From Flavobacterium fragile (GTDB lineage Bacteria > Bacteroidota > Bacteroidia > Flavobacteriales > Flavobacteriaceae), in NCBI RefSeq assembly GCF_023634865.1, contig NZ_JAMLJN010000001.1:248001-312000 (forward strand): a stretch of DNA of 64,000 bases, read 5' to 3'. The notes beneath the pieces were generated by a model. It had not been told where the DNA came from. It worked only from the letters and a program-made list of their open reading frames with translations, and did no database searches. Shown here piece by piece: positions 35,792 through 43,088 of the stretch (position 1 is its first letter; the number at the start of each line of letters is the position of its first letter). The position numbers and the translations under genes were made by a program.

Positions 35792-36500
35792 TTGGCATAC
35801 GATTCGCTTAGTGTTAATCATTTTTGCTATGATTTTCCTATACTCTTTTTCGTCAAAGAGAAATAGTCAGCGTAAAATCAGCAAGATAGATATCAAATTC
35901 GAATCGAAAGAGAATATGTTTTTAACACATGAAATGGTTAATAACTTGTTAATACAAAATTTAGGAGGGTCTTCAAGAATTCAAAAAGATAAATTAGATT
36001 TGAATACTTTAGAAGCTGTTCTCGATGATCACGAGATGATTGAAAAAGCACAAGTTTTTTCAACCGTAGACGGTTTTCTAAATACGCGTATTACTCAAAA
36101 GACCCCAATCGTAAGAGTTATTACCGATAATGAAACCTACTATCTTGATAAAAAAGGAGATAGAATACCATTGTCGGAAAATTTTTCGGCACGTGTTCCG
36201 CTGGTTGTCGGCGCAATAAGTGACAAAAATTGTAAGCCTTATTTGAACTTGTTTAATGAAATCAAGAATGATGATTTTTTAAGCAAGAACATCACGGCTG
36301 CTGAAATATTGCCCTCTGGGAATGTGGTGTTAGCCAACAGAAGTTATGATTATAAAATAGTTTTTGGGCAACCAAAAAATGTGGAACGAAAGTTTAAAAA
36401 TTACAAAGCTTTCTATCACCACGCTATAAAAGACACATTGATTAAAAATTATAAAGAAATAAACTTGATGTTTATACAACAAGTGGTTTGTAAGAAATAA
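35778..36500 (+). CDS. ftsQ: Cell division protein FtsQ/DivIB
   Basis: 240 residues: a short cytoplasmic tail, one membrane helix (about 8-24, 'IRLVLIIFAMIFLYSFS'), then a POTRA-like domain ('ISKIDIKFESKENMFLTHEM') and a beta domain ('NVVLANRSYDYKIVFGQ'). It joins the divisome with FtsL. Sequence is divergent; the call relies partly on its place between murC and ftsA. Confidence 0.88.
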   Translation: MRRINWHTIRLVLIIFAMIFLYSFSSKRNSQRKISKIDIKFESKENMFLTHEMVNNLLIQNLGGSSRIQKDKLDLNTLEAVLDDHEMIEKAQVFSTVDGFLNTRITQKTPIVRVITDNETYYLDKKGDRIPLSENFSARVPLVVGAISDKNCKPYLNLFNEIKNDDFLSKNITAAEILPSGNVVLANRSYDYKIVFGQPKNVERKFKNYKAFYHHAIKDTLIKNYKEINLMFIQQVVCKK

Positions 36501-36509
36501 GTTTAAGTT

Positions 36510-37886
36510 ATGAACAAAGACAACATTGCAGTAGGATTAGATATCGGTACCACAAAAATTGTGGCAATGATAGGGAAGAAGAATGAATACGGTAAACTTG
36601 AGATCCTTGGAGTAGGTCAATCAAAAAGCTTAGGTGTTCACAGAGGTGTTGTAAACAATATTACACAAACCATTCAGTCGATTCAGCAAGCAGTAACTGA
36701 AGCTGAAAATAAATCGGGTTATAAAATAAATGATGTAGTTGTTGGTATTGCAGGACAACACATCCGTAGTATTCAACACAGTGATTACATCAGTCGTCCT
36801 AATCCAGAAGAGGTAATAGGAGATTCGGATATCGATGCTTTAATTGGTCAAGTACATAAGTTGGCCATGTTGCCAGGAGAAGAAATTATTCATGTGTTGC
36901 CTCAAGAATTCAAAATCGACGGCCAAGCTGAAATTAAAGAGCCTATTGGAATGTATGGAGGAAGGCTTGAGTCAAGTTTTCATGTTGTAGTAGGACAAGC
37001 GGCTTCTATTCGTAATTTAGGAAGATGTATTAAAAGTGCCGGATTAGAATTATCTGGTTTAACTTTAGAACCATTAGCTTCTGCAGATGCGGTGTTAAGT
37101 CAAGAAGAAAAAGAAGCAGGTGTTGCTTTGATTGATATAGGAGGTGGAACTACTGATTTAGCTATTTTTAAAGATGGTATCATTCGTCACACTGCTGTAA
37201 TTCCTTTCGGGGGTAATGTGATTACGGAAGATATCAAAGAAGGATGTTCCATTATTGAAAAACAAGCGGAGTTATTAAAAACACGTTTTGGTTCGGCTTG
37301 GCCTGGTGAAAACAAAGACAATGAAATTGTTTCAATTCCAGGATTAAGAGGAAGAGAACCAAAAGAAATTTCGTTGAAAAACTTATCAAAAATTATTCAT
37401 GCGAGAGTGGTGGAAATTATTGAGCAAGTTTATGCCGAAATTAAATTATATGGGCACGAAGATCCAAAGAAAAAATTGATTGCAGGTATTGTATTAACAG
37501 GTGGAGGAGCCGAGTTAAAGCATATCAAGCAGTTAGTAGAATACATAACAGGCATGGATACTAGAATTGGATATCCTAACGAACATTTAGCTGGTGATTC
37601 AGACGAAGAATTATCGAGCCCATTGTATGCTACGGCGGTAGGTTTAGTAATGAATAGTATTAGAAATAATACCAAAAGTGCTACTCCACTAGTAGAATTG
37701 AAAAAAGAAGAACCGGTAAAAGTTCGTCCTCAAGTTGTGGTTGAAGAGCCTATTATTGAGGAAGAAAAAGAGGAGCCAAAAGTTACTCAACCTATCAAAC
37801 ACGAAACAACAGATGATAAAATCAAACGTTCGTTTTTTGATAAATATATTGATAAGATTAAAGAATTTTTAGATAACGCAGAATAA
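36510..37886 (+). CDS. ftsA: Cell division protein FtsA
   Basis: 458 residues of actin-like ATPase: 'VGLDIGTTKIVAMIG' (phosphate 1), 'VALIDIGGGTTDLAIF' (phosphate 2) and 'GIVLTGGGAELKHI' (adenosine). The C-terminal 'SFFDKYIDKIKEFLDNA' is the amphipathic helix that holds it on the membrane. A linker rich in Glu, Val and Pro comes before that helix. It tethers FtsZ. ftsZ starts 11 bases later. Confidence 0.96.
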   Translation: MNKDNIAVGLDIGTTKIVAMIGKKNEYGKLEILGVGQSKSLGVHRGVVNNITQTIQSIQQAVTEAENKSGYKINDVVVGIAGQHIRSIQHSDYISRPNPEEVIGDSDIDALIGQVHKLAMLPGEEIIHVLPQEFKIDGQAEIKEPIGMYGGRLESSFHVVVGQAASIRNLGRCIKSAGLELSGLTLEPLASADAVLSQEEKEAGVALIDIGGGTTDLAIFKDGIIRHTAVIPFGGNVITEDIKEGCSIIEKQAELLKTRFGSAWPGENKDNEIVSIPGLRGREPKEISLKNLSKIIHARVVEIIEQVYAEIKLYGHEDPKKKLIAGIVLTGGGAELKHIKQLVEYITGMDTRIGYPNEHLAGDSDEELSSPLYATAVGLVMNSIRNNTKSATPLVELKKEEPVKVRPQVVVEEPIIEEEKEEPKVTQPIKHETTDDKIKRSFFDKYIDKIKEFLDNAE

Positions 37887-37892
37887 AAGGAG
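37887..37892 (+). promoter_or_regulatory. Strong Shine-Dalgarno of ftsZ
   Basis: AAGGAG five bases before the ftsZ ATG. Most genes here have no such site, so it stands out. Confidence 0.7.
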
Positions 37893-37897
37893 ATACT

Positions 37898-39880
37898 ATG
37901 TCAGAATTTGGAAACATTTCATTCGATTTACCGAAAAACCAATCTAATGTAATTAAAGTGATTGGTGTAGGTGGTGGAGGTAGCAACGCCATTAACCACA
38001 TGTTTAAACAAGGTATTAAAGGTGTTGATTTTGTAGTTTGTAATACCGATTCTCAGGCATTACAAAATAGTCCTGTGCCAAATAAAATTCAGTTAGGTGT
38101 TAGCTTAACAGAAGGTTTAGGTGCGGGTGCTAATCCTGAGGTAGGGCAACAATCTGCTATTGAAAGTATTGCCGAAATTGAAAAAATGTTGGACAGCAAC
38201 ACCAAAATGGTTTTCATCACAGCCGGAATGGGCGGAGGAACAGGTACGGGTGCTGCTCCTGTAATTGCGCAATTAGCAAAAGAGCGCGACATCTTAACCG
38301 TAGGTATAGTTACAATTCCTTTCCAATTTGAAGGGAAAGTTCGCTCTGAGCAGGCGTTAGCCGGAGTAGAACGTTTACGTAAACAAGTAGATTCTTTAGT
38401 TGTTATCAATAATAATAAATTACGTGAAGTGTATGGAAACTTAGGTTTCAAAGCAGGTTTCTCTAAAGCAGATGAAGTGTTATCTACTGCGTCAAGAGGA
38501 ATTGCTGAAGTAATTACGCATCACTACACTCAGAATATCGACCTTAAAGATGCTAAAACTGTATTGTCTAACAGTGGTACTGCTATCATGGGTTCTGCAA
38601 CTGCGTCTGGACCAGATAGAGCAAAACAGGCGATAATGAGCGCTTTAGATTCTCCTTTATTAAACGATAATAAAATTACAGGTGCTAAAAACGTATTGTT
38701 ATTAATCGTATCAGGAACTGACGAAGCAAATGAAATCACAATTGATGAAATCGGTGAAATCAATGATTTTATTCAATCAGAAGCAGGTTACAATGCCAAC
38801 ATCATCATGGGCGTTGGAGAAGAAGAAGCTTTAGGAGAAGCTATTTCGGTAACGGTTATTGCTACGGGTTTTAATGTAGAACAACAAGCAGAGATTGTAA
38901 ATTCAGCACCAACAAAAATCATCCATACTTTAGGCGATGAACAAAAAATGGTTCATGAGTTATTAAATAAAACAGCTTTTAACGTAACTATTAATAATCC
39001 CATTTTTGAATCACCAAAAGCAGAAGAAGTTAAGGCAGATATTATAAATCCAATTAGCGATAGAGTAGAAGAGCAAAAAATAGTTTTTACTTTAGAGGAT
39101 GAAGTGGAAGCGCCAAATTTTGAAATTCATACACCTATTGCTCCAGCAATGGATTTAGTCCCAACATCAGAATTGATAAAAAATATTGATGTTCAATTTG
39201 AGGTAATTGCACCAAGTGTGGCACCTTCATTTGAAATTATAACTCCTCAAATTAGAGAAATCGAAGTAAAGGATCCTGAATTTGTGGTGGCTAAAGAAGA
39301 AGTAACATTTTCTTTGGATTTATTTGCTCAGAAAGAAGAAATTAAAGAAGTTGCTCAAAATACAATCGTTTTTGATTTATCACCGGAAACTCGACAAATG
39401 GAAGTAAAAGATCCAATCAATGTAGTTCCAGTTACAGAAGTAAATCAAAATGGAATTATCAAATATTCCTTAGAAGATTACTTGGAGAAAGAAAACGAAT
39501 TGGCAAATTCTAAACCAGTTGAATTAGTGAATGAACCAGTGGATGAGGAATTAAACTTCACAATGAAAACGAACGTTCAAAAATTTGAAGACGAAATAAA
39601 ATTAGATAATGTTTCTCCTTTAGAAATGTCAATTGAAGATACATTAAAGTTTAGAGCGGAAGAACGTAAAAGAAAAATGAAGGAATTCAATCATAAATTC
39701 AACAATAATGCACAAATTGATGAATTTGAAAGAGTTCCAGCTTACAAAAGAATGGGATTTGATGTGACGTCTACACCAAATACAAACAGCAATCAGTCTA
39801 GAATGTCTTTAGGAACAGATAGTAATGATGATATTCAATTACGATCTAATAATTCGTTCCTTCACGATAATGTAGATTAA
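37898..39880 (+). CDS. ftsZ: Cell division GTPase FtsZ with long C-terminal extension
   Basis: 660 residues. The tubulin-like GTPase occupies about 1-325, with the signature 'GGGTGTGAAP', 'GVGGGGSNAINHM' (T1 loop) and 'NTDSQAL'. The remaining half is an acidic, low-complexity linker with recurring motifs such as 'IEVKDPEFVV' and 'MEVKDPINVV', followed by a short C-terminal segment. Twice the usual length (about 380), but long tails are typical of flavobacterial FtsZ. It forms the cytokinetic ring and ends the dcw cluster at a terminator. Confidence 0.96.
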   Translation: MSEFGNISFDLPKNQSNVIKVIGVGGGGSNAINHMFKQGIKGVDFVVCNTDSQALQNSPVPNKIQLGVSLTEGLGAGANPEVGQQSAIESIAEIEKMLDSNTKMVFITAGMGGGTGTGAAPVIAQLAKERDILTVGIVTIPFQFEGKVRSEQALAGVERLRKQVDSLVVINNNKLREVYGNLGFKAGFSKADEVLSTASRGIAEVITHHYTQNIDLKDAKTVLSNSGTAIMGSATASGPDRAKQAIMSALDSPLLNDNKITGAKNVLLLIVSGTDEANEITIDEIGEINDFIQSEAGYNANIIMGVGEEEALGEAISVTVIATGFNVEQQAEIVNSAPTKIIHTLGDEQKMVHELLNKTAFNVTINNPIFESPKAEEVKADIINPISDRVEEQKIVFTLEDEVEAPNFEIHTPIAPAMDLVPTSELIKNIDVQFEVIAPSVAPSFEIITPQIREIEVKDPEFVVAKEEVTFSLDLFAQKEEIKEVAQNTIVFDLSPETRQMEVKDPINVVPVTEVNQNGIIKYSLEDYLEKENELANSKPVELVNEPVDEELNFTMKTNVQKFEDEIKLDNVSPLEMSIEDTLKFRAEERKRKMKEFNHKFNNNAQIDEFERVPAYKRMGFDVTSTPNTNSNQSRMSLGTDSNDDIQLRSNNSFLHDNVD

Positions 39881-39904
39881 TCTATTACAAACTAACCTAA
39901 CCCG

Positions 39905-39934
39905 AAACCCGAAGAGCAATTTTCGGGTTTTTTT
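39905..39934 (+). terminator. Intrinsic terminator of the dcw cluster
   Basis: Stem AAACCCGAA / TTCGGGTTT with an eight-base loop, followed by a T tract, 24 bases after the ftsZ stop. Confidence 0.9.
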
Positions 39935-39983
39935 ATTACTTTTGCGATGCATTAGTAAAAGAACAAACTGTAAACGTAAATAT

Positions 39984-40433
39984 ATGAGTTTAGAAGTAAA
40001 AATCATGGATCAAATGAAAGAGGCCATGAAAGCAAAAGATAGCGTGGCTTTAGAAGCATTAAGAGCAATTAAATCGGCAATTATTTTGGCTAAAACAGAA
40101 GCTGGAGCAACTGATAGTTTAACAGAAGAGCAAGAAATAAAAATGTTACAGCGTTTGGTTAAAATGCGCAAGGATAGTGCTGAAATATTCACAAAACAAA
40201 ATCGTCCTGATTTAGCGGAACCAGAATTAGCACAAATAGCTGTTATTGAAAAATTCTTACCAGCCCAATTGTCAGAAGAAGAAGTAGAAGCAATCATTTC
40301 TAAAATCATTGCAGAAACAGGAGCTTCAGGAATTGCTTCAATGGGAAAAGTTATGGGCTTGGCTACGGCAAAAATCGGAGGACAAGCCGAAGGAAAAGTA
40401 ATTTCTGGAATTGTAAAAAAATTATTAGTATAA
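39984..40433 (+). CDS. GatB/YqeY domain protein
   Basis: 149 residues, all helical, with the YqeY features 'IMDQMKEAMKAKDSVALEALRAIKSAI', 'LAEPELAQIAVIEKFLPAQLSEEEV' and 'GKVMGLATAKIGGQAEGKVI'. Related to the tail domain of amidotransferase subunit GatB; role as a tRNA-binding factor is only suspected. The ATG at 39984 (MSLEVKIMDQ) is preferred over an in-frame start at 39942, which would lie on the promoter. Confidence 0.88.
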   Translation: MSLEVKIMDQMKEAMKAKDSVALEALRAIKSAIILAKTEAGATDSLTEEQEIKMLQRLVKMRKDSAEIFTKQNRPDLAEPELAQIAVIEKFLPAQLSEEEVEAIISKIIAETGASGIASMGKVMGLATAKIGGQAEGKVISGIVKKLLV

Positions 40434-40440
40434 AAATATT

Positions 40441-40479
40441 AGTGAATAGTAATTAGCGAATCACTAGTTATTATTCACT
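40441..40479. repeat. Long near-perfect palindrome beside tRNA-Arg
   Basis: Two 19-base arms, 40441-40459 and 40461-40479, with one base between them. They pair at every position: 16 Watson-Crick and three G-T wobble pairs. No T tract follows, so it is not a typical terminator, although it may form a strong RNA hairpin between yqeY and the tRNA. Confidence 0.75.
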
Positions 40480-40493
40480 TATTAACAATAATA

Positions 40494-40567
40494 GGCTGCG
40501 TAGTTCAACTGGATAGAATATCAGATTTCGGCTCTGAGGGTTGGGGGTTCGAATCCCTTCGCGGTCA
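40494..40567 (+). tRNA. tRNA-Arg (anticodon UCG)
   Basis: A 74-base cloverleaf: acceptor GGCTGCG with CGCGGTC plus discriminator A; D stem GTTC/GAAT; anticodon stem TCAGA/TCTGA around loop TTTCGGC, giving anticodon TCG at 40528-40530; five-base variable loop; T arm with loop TTCGAAT. CCA is not encoded. It should read CGN arginine codons. A single isolated tRNA with no neighbouring tRNA genes. Confidence 0.95.
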
Positions 40568-40757
40568 CAATAAAATATCTAGCACCAAGTAATCTTGTCT
40601 CCTGACGAATTTAGATTACAATTTCCTTCTATCTTTTTGAAGATGATCAATTTTAATGAAAAATATTTTCATTTAGCTAACAAATTAGTTATCTGATATA
40701 TATCATGTTTTCATTTTAAATTATTAGTTAACTTTATACTAATAAATAGTCAAGATC

Positions 40758-41177
40758 ATGAAACAAAAGGTTCCAGTGTCAACAATAATGACCAAAAATG
40801 TAGTAAAGTTAAATTTATCAGATGATTTAACTAAAGCTGAGATATTATTTAAAAAGCATCATATCAGACACATTCCTGTTGTTTACAGTAATAAAATAGT
40901 GGGAATGTTAAGTTACACAGATTTATTACGAATCTCCTTTGCTGACGCTATTGACGACGACGAAGATGTAGTAGATACAACCGTTTATAACATGTTTACG
41001 GTAGAGCAAGTAATGGCGAAAAAGCTAGTTTCTATTTCTCCTGATACCACAATTAAAGAAGCTGCTGAAATTTTAGCTAAAAGGGAATTCCATGCGCTTC
41101 CAGTTTGTGAAGGGGAATTGCTGGTAGGGATTATAACTACAACCGATTTAATAAAATATTTAATCGATCAATATTAA
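40758..41177 (+). CDS. Two-CBS-domain protein
   Basis: 139 residues forming a CBS pair (Bateman module): 'VSTIMTKNVVKLNLSDDLTKAEILF...HIPVVYSNKIVGMLSYTDLL' and 'VEQVMAKKLVSISPDTTIKEAAEIL...HALPVCEGELLVGIITTTDLI'. Such stand-alone modules bind adenine nucleotides and sense energy state. The partner is unknown. A terminator follows. Confidence 0.9.
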   Translation: MKQKVPVSTIMTKNVVKLNLSDDLTKAEILFKKHHIRHIPVVYSNKIVGMLSYTDLLRISFADAIDDDEDVVDTTVYNMFTVEQVMAKKLVSISPDTTIKEAAEILAKREFHALPVCEGELLVGIITTTDLIKYLIDQY

Positions 41178-41181
41178 AAGT

Positions 41182-41214
41182 AAAAGCCTAACATTTGTGT
41201 GTTAGGCTTTTTTT
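41182..41214. terminator. Bidirectional terminator between the CBS gene and rpe
   Basis: Stem AAAAGCCTAACA / TGTTAGGCTTTT, loop of six, ending in a T tract. It serves the CBS gene and, read in reverse, rpe, whose stop is four bases away. Confidence 0.88.
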
Positions 41215-41217
41215 GAG

Positions 41218-41877
41218 TTATTTAGTAATCTGTTTTAAATCTGCTATAGTTGCTATTGGATCTTGAGCTCCAAAAACGTAGCTACCCGCTACTAAAACAT
41301 CGGCACCAGCATCAGCTAATTGTTTTGCGTTTTTATTGGTTACACCACCATCAATTTCAATTAGAGTAGTAGCGTTTTTTCTATTGATTAATGCTTTTAG
41401 CTTTTCTACTTTTAAATAGGTGTTTTCAATAAATGATTGTCCTCCAAAACCAGGATTTACACTCATAATACAAACCAAATCAATATCCTGAATCACATCT
41501 TCTAACAAATCTACATTAGTATGAGGGTTTAACGCTACACCTGCTTTCATTCCTTCGGCTTTAATCGCTTGAAGCGTTCGGTGTAAATGCGTACAAGCTT
41601 CGTAATGTACTGTTAAAATATCCGCTCCTAATTTTTTGAATGTAGAAATGTATCGATCAGGATCAACAATCATCAAATGCACATCAATTGTTTTTTTAGC
41701 GTGTTTGTTGATGGCATCTAGAACAGGCATTCCAAACGAAATATTCGGAACAAAAACGCCATCCATAATGTCAATGTGAAACCAATCGGCCTCACTAGCA
41801 TTAATCATTTCAATGTCACGTTGTAAGTTAGCAAAATCAGCTGCCAAAACTGATGGAGCAATAAGTGTGTTTTTCAT
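41218..41877 (-). CDS. rpe: Ribulose-phosphate 3-epimerase
   Basis: 219 residues of TIM barrel: 'APSVLAADFANLQRDIE', metal-binding 'FHIDIMDGVFVPNISFG', 'DVHLMI', 'MSVNPGFGGQSFI' and 'EIDGGVTNKNA'. It interconverts ribulose-5-phosphate and xylulose-5-phosphate in the pentose phosphate pathway. Single-gene unit with its own promoter. Confidence 0.96.
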   Translation of the reverse strand: MKNTLIAPSVLAADFANLQRDIEMINASEADWFHIDIMDGVFVPNISFGMPVLDAINKHAKKTIDVHLMIVDPDRYISTFKKLGADILTVHYEACTHLHRTLQAIKAEGMKAGVALNPHTNVDLLEDVIQDIDLVCIMSVNPGFGGQSFIENTYLKVEKLKALINRKNATTLIEIDGGVTNKNAKQLADAGADVLVAGSYVFGAQDPIATIADLKQITK

Positions 41878-41905
41878 AAACTTGTAAAGTGTGTGTTGTT
41901 AAGTG

Positions 41906-41933
41906 CAAATGTACAATATTTAAAATATTTCAA
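41906..41933 (-). promoter_or_regulatory. rpe promoter
   Basis: On the minus strand TTG (41931-41933), 17 bases, then TACATTTG (41906-41913), a match to the Bacteroidota consensus. Confidence 0.6.
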
Positions 41934-41985
41934 CATTCAAAATTCTAAGTTGAATATTCAAAATTTTGAAATTGTGTAAAAAATA

Positions 41986-42010
41986 AAACTCCGGTAATCA
42001 GCCGGAGTTT
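41986..42010 (-). terminator. Intrinsic terminator downstream of rpoD
   Basis: AAACTCCGG / CCGGAGTTT perfect stem with a seven-base loop; on the minus strand it is followed by TATTTTTT. It lies about 75 bases after the rpoD stop. Confidence 0.85.
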
Positions 42011-42030
42011 CAATCATCAATCAAAAAACG

Positions 42031-42047
42031 AACAGTCTTAGACTGTT
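42031..42047. repeat. Small perfect palindrome after rpoD
   Basis: AACAGTC - TTA - GACTGTT, a 7-bp perfect inverted repeat in the 3' untranslated part of rpoD. Confidence 0.7.
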
Positions 42048-42057
42048 GTTATCTTTA

Positions 42058-42084
42058 CAGTGTCACACTGAGCTTGTCGAAGTG
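42058..42084. repeat. REP-like palindromic sequence (CTGAGCTTGTCGAAG type)
   Basis: CAGTGTCACACTG (42058-42070) is a perfect palindrome and runs into CACTGAGCTTGTCGAAGTG (42066-42084). The core CTGAGCTTGTCGAAG is a sequence I know as a scattered intergenic repeat in many bacterial genomes. It directly abuts the rpoD stop codon. Only one copy is in this window. Confidence 0.6.
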
Positions 42085-42948
42085 TTATCCTAAATATGTC
42101 TTTAATATTTTACTTCTAGAAGTATGTTTTAATCTTCTAATTGCTTTTTCTTTAATTTGACGTACACGCTCACGAGTTAAATCAAAAGTTTCTCCAATTT
42201 CTTCTAAAGTCATTGGGTGTTGATCACCTAAACCAAAATACAAACGAACAACATCGGCTTCTCTTGGAGTTAAAGTTTCTAATGCCCTTTCGATTTCAGT
42301 TTGTAACGATTCGTGAATTAATTCTCTATCTGGATTAGGAGATTCACCAGAACGTAAAACGTCGTATAAGTTTGAATCTTCACCTTCCACTAAAGGAGCA
42401 TCCATTGATAAGTGACGACCCGAGTTTTTCATTGACTCTTTTACGTCATTTACCGTCATATCTAATTCTTTTGCAATTTCTTCTGCCGAAGGAGCACGTT
42501 CATTAGATTGCTCTAACAAGGCATACATCTTGTTGATTTTATTTATAGAACCAATTTTATTCAATGGTAAACGAACAATACGAGACTGTTCTGCCAAAGC
42601 TTGAAGAATTGATTGACGAATCCACCAAACTGCGTATGAAATAAATTTGAAACCACGCGTTTCATCGAAACGTTGCGCAGCTTTGATTAATCCTAAATTT
42701 CCTTCGTTAATTAAATCAGGAAGTGTAAGTCCTTGATTTTGATATTGTTTTGCTACTGAAACTACGAAACGTAAATTAGCTTTTGTTAATTTCTCTAAGG
42801 CACGTTGATCTCCGGCTTTAATTCTTTGTGCTAATTCTACTTCTTCGTCAGCAGTAATAAGGTCAACTTTTCCAATTTCTTGTAGGTACTTGTCTAAGGA
42901 AGCAGTTTCACGATTGGTAACCTGCTTGGTAATTTTAAGTTGTCTCAT
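42085..42948 (-). CDS. rpoD: Primary sigma factor RpoD/SigA
   Basis: 287 residues: region 1.2 ('[20 protein letters not shown]'), region 2 ('[20 protein letters not shown]', '[12 protein letters not shown]'), region 3 and region 4 ('[20 protein letters not shown]'). Region 1.1 and the non-conserved insert of the E. coli protein are missing, as is normal in Bacteroidota. It recognises the TTTG / TAnnTTTG promoters seen across this window. It has a rare strong Shine-Dalgarno. Confidence 0.96.
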   Translation of the reverse strand: MRQLKITKQVTNRETASLDKYLQEIGKVDLITADEEVELAQRIKAGDQRALEKLTKANLRFVVSVAKQYQNQGLTLPDLINEGNLGLIKAAQRFDETRGFKFISYAVWWIRQSILQALAEQSRIVRLPLNKIGSINKINKMYALLEQSNERAPSAEEIAKELDMTVNDVKESMKNSGRHLSMDAPLVEGEDSNLYDVLRSGESPNPDRELIHESLQTEIERALETLTPREADVVRLYFGLGDQHPMTLEEIGETFDLTRERVRQIKEKAIRRLKHTSRSKILKTYLG

Positions 42949-42956
42949 CTAAATTT

Positions 42957-42962
42957 CTCCTT
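42957..42962 (-). promoter_or_regulatory. Strong Shine-Dalgarno of rpoD
   Basis: On the minus strand AAGGAG lies eight bases before the rpoD ATG. It is one of only two obvious Shine-Dalgarno sites noted in the window. Confidence 0.7.
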
Positions 42963-43032
42963 ACTTTTTAAAAGTTCTGGTTGTTATACGTAACAGGTTT
43001 CAAAAAAGTTACAAAGAAATAAAATAAAATTC

Positions 43033-43068
43033 AAAAGCCCCAATTTTAAATTAAAATCGGGGCTTTTT
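43033..43068 (-). terminator. Intrinsic terminator of pnp
   Basis: AAAAGCCCC..ATTTTA pairs with TAAAAT..GGGGCTTTTT, a long stem with one mismatch and a small AT loop, 20 bases past the pnp stop. It separates pnp from rpoD. Confidence 0.88.
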
Positions 43069-43088
43069 ATGAATTAACGTAAACTAAA

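Noticed and set aside
40494..40757. tRNA-Arg as an integration site of a mobile element
   Set aside because: No integrase gene, no repeated tRNA 3' end and only a small CBS gene follow, so no support for an island.
40568..40757. Small RNA or gene between tRNA-Arg and the CBS gene
   Set aside because: The 190 bases are AT-rich with only weak, short inverted repeats (such as TAATCT/AGATTA) and no convincing frame or terminator.
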